NCBI GenBank assembly: GCA_027484605.1 | Contig: JAIXSR010000116.1 | Coordinates: forward strand, 39,357-103,356 | Direction of reading: 5' to 3' | Length of the DNA stretch: 64,000 nt | Origin: Hyphomicrobiales bacterium | Lineage (GTDB): Bacteria > Pseudomonadota > Alphaproteobacteria > Rhizobiales > Beijerinckiaceae | Shown: piece by piece, positions 63,332 through 64,000 of the stretch | How positions within the stretch are numbered: the stretch's first letter is position 1 | Layout: each line of letters opens with the position of its first letter | Made by a program: the position numbers and the translations under genes | The notes under the pieces: generated by a model | The model's input: the letters and a program-made list of their open reading frames with translations, nothing else | Told to the model about the DNA's origin: nothing | Database searches by the model: none

Positions 63332-63345
63332 GCAGAAGGTGCACC
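63332..63345 (-). promoter_or_regulatory. Weak sigma-54-like site upstream of flagellin 1
   Basis: On the minus strand GGTGCACCTTCTGC carries GG and GC 10 bases apart, but other consensus positions match poorly. It coincides with one arm of the inverted repeat. If real, the transcript would start near 63320 and carry the 63291-63317 hairpin but not the outer arm. Confidence 0.35.
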
Positions 63346-63539
63346 CGGTATTTCTAAATGAAACTTAACCCTAACAATCCAGCTTTCGGTAAGGTAAACC
63401 GATCGTTTTCCGTTAACCTTAACAATTCGTATCCATGAATTCTTTCAATGTTTTCTGGGCGATGCCTGGCGGGGTGATTTACTTCTGGCCGCAGCAGGGG
63501 AGGGCCGGAATTTTCGGTCGCGGGACGAATCAGGACAGC

Positions 63540-63568
63540 AAAAAGGGCGGTGGATTTCTCCACCGCCC
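63540..63568 (-). terminator. Terminator of flagellin gene 2
   Basis: GGGCGGTGGA (63545-63554) and TCCACCGCCC (63559-63568) form a perfect stem. On the minus strand it is followed by UUUUU. Textbook Rho-independent terminator. Confidence 0.93.
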
Positions 63569-63595
63569 CGTTTGTCATGTTCCGTTTGCGGGCGA

Positions 63596-64000
63596 TTAGC
63601 CGAGCAGGCGGAGCAGCGACTGGGCGTTCTGGGAGCCGGCCGAGAAGGCCTGAACCGCGAACTGCTGCTGGGTCTGCAGGGCCGTCAGCTTGGCAGATTC
63701 CTCGGCCACATCGGCGGACACGAGATCGTCACCCAAGGTCTTCATGTTGACCGAGAATTCCTTGTTGATCTCGTAGCGGTCCTGGATGAAGGACGAGTAG
63801 TTGCCGAAGGCGGCCTGGATCTGGTCGACAACGCTCATCGCCGTCTGGGTCTGGCCCAGCGAGGTCTGGATGTTGCCGTTGGTCGTCCAGGTGGTGCCGA
63901 CGGCGATCAGGCCGAGGTTGCCACCGACCGTGGTGTTGACGCCGTTGATCGCGATCGGGTTCGCAGCGAACTCGTTCAGGATCACGCTCATGCCCTGGCC
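63596..64000 (-). CDS. fliC2: Flagellin 2, C-terminal part (gene continues past the window)
   Basis: At least 135 codons are visible, ending in the D0/D1 helix LTALQTQQQFAVQAFSAGSQ then NAQSLLRLLG. The sequence is very similar to the same part of flagellin 1 but differs at scattered residues. The N-terminal half lies beyond base 64000. It has its own terminator, so the two flagellins are separate transcription units. Confidence 0.94.
   Translation of the reverse strand, partial: GQGMSVILNEFAANPIAINGVNTTVGGNLGLIAVGTTWTTNGNIQTSLGQTQTAMSVVDQIQAAFGNYSSFIQDRYEINKEFSVNMKTLGDDLVSADVAEESAKLTALQTQQQFAVQAFSAGSQNAQSLLRLLG

Larger units (their letters stand above)
63261..63595 (-). promoter_or_regulatory. 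Flagellin 1 promoter and leader region with inverted and direct repeats
   Basis: 335 bases between the two flagellin genes. Near the start codon, TGCACCTTCTGC (63264-63275) is the exact reverse complement of GCAGAAGGTGCA (63332-63343). Between them is a stem-loop at 63291-63317 (CCTGCA/TGCAGG with inner CTCA/TGAG). Further out, TTAACCCTAACAAT (63365-63378) and TTAACCTTAACAAT (63413-63426) are near-identical. The terminator of flagellin 2 lies at its far end. The region is AT-richer than the rest of the window. Confidence 0.7.

Overview
GC-rich alphaproteobacterial chromosome segment, most probably order Hyphomicrobiales (Rhizobiales). The main reasons are a growth-pole-ring-like giant coiled-coil protein at 33396-38384, the flaF/flbT flagellin regulators, Omp25-type barrel, ExoY-type sugar transferase and CheZ-like protein. 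The genus cannot be fixed from the sequence alone. No phage, IS element, integrase or CRISPR array was seen.

Layout. 1-2640: end of a NitT/TauT-type ABC importer (ATPase cut by the window edge, permease, Tat-exported binding protein). 2740-9899: pdxY, a ComEA-like HhH protein, a PhzF isomerase with a Nudix protein, a lipoprotein, leuA behind a leucine-rich leader ORF and hairpin, a ROK sugar kinase and a second lipoprotein. 10031: tRNA-Lys(CTT). 10168-14085: GFA protein, outer-membrane barrel, polyprenyl-phosphate sugar transferase, MBL hydrolase. 14229-21562: dctPQM TRAP transporter, rhodanese, a lone molybdopterin hydroxylase large subunit, two c-type cytochromes. 21572-25030: XRE-cupin regulator and a TPP-riboswitch operon thiM-thiD-TRAP binding protein. 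25079-33188: DMT transporter, LpxH-like hydrolase with a glycosyltransferase, CheZ-like protein, and an Mla-type lipid ABC operon. 33396-45920: growth pole ring protein, Hpt protein, ferredoxin, CcdA-like protein, MFS transporter, UspA, SixA phosphatase, ycjX-ycjF.

46102-64000 is a flagellar region. Two tandem hook genes (flgE), each behind its own sigma-54-like promoter, are followed by flgK and flgL. Convergent to them lie flbT-flaF. On the same strand as flbT-flaF, an eight-gene overlapping operon encodes a TPR/GT41 glycosyltransferase and enzymes for a CDP-linked 6-deoxy sugar: cytidylyltransferase, 4,6-dehydratase, epimerase, C-methyltransferase, acetyltransferase-like protein, SDR reductase and a CmcI-family methyltransferase. 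Two flagellin genes follow, the second cut by the window end.

The most interesting reading is that this operon builds a branched, methylated CDP-sugar and attaches it to the neighbouring flagellins. It appears to be driven by the same kind of sigma-54 promoter as the hook genes. The flagellin 5' leader has hairpins that could sequester its ribosome-binding site, a plausible target for the adjacent FlbT/FlaF pair. A second interesting case is the TRAP binding protein placed last in the TPP-riboswitch operon.
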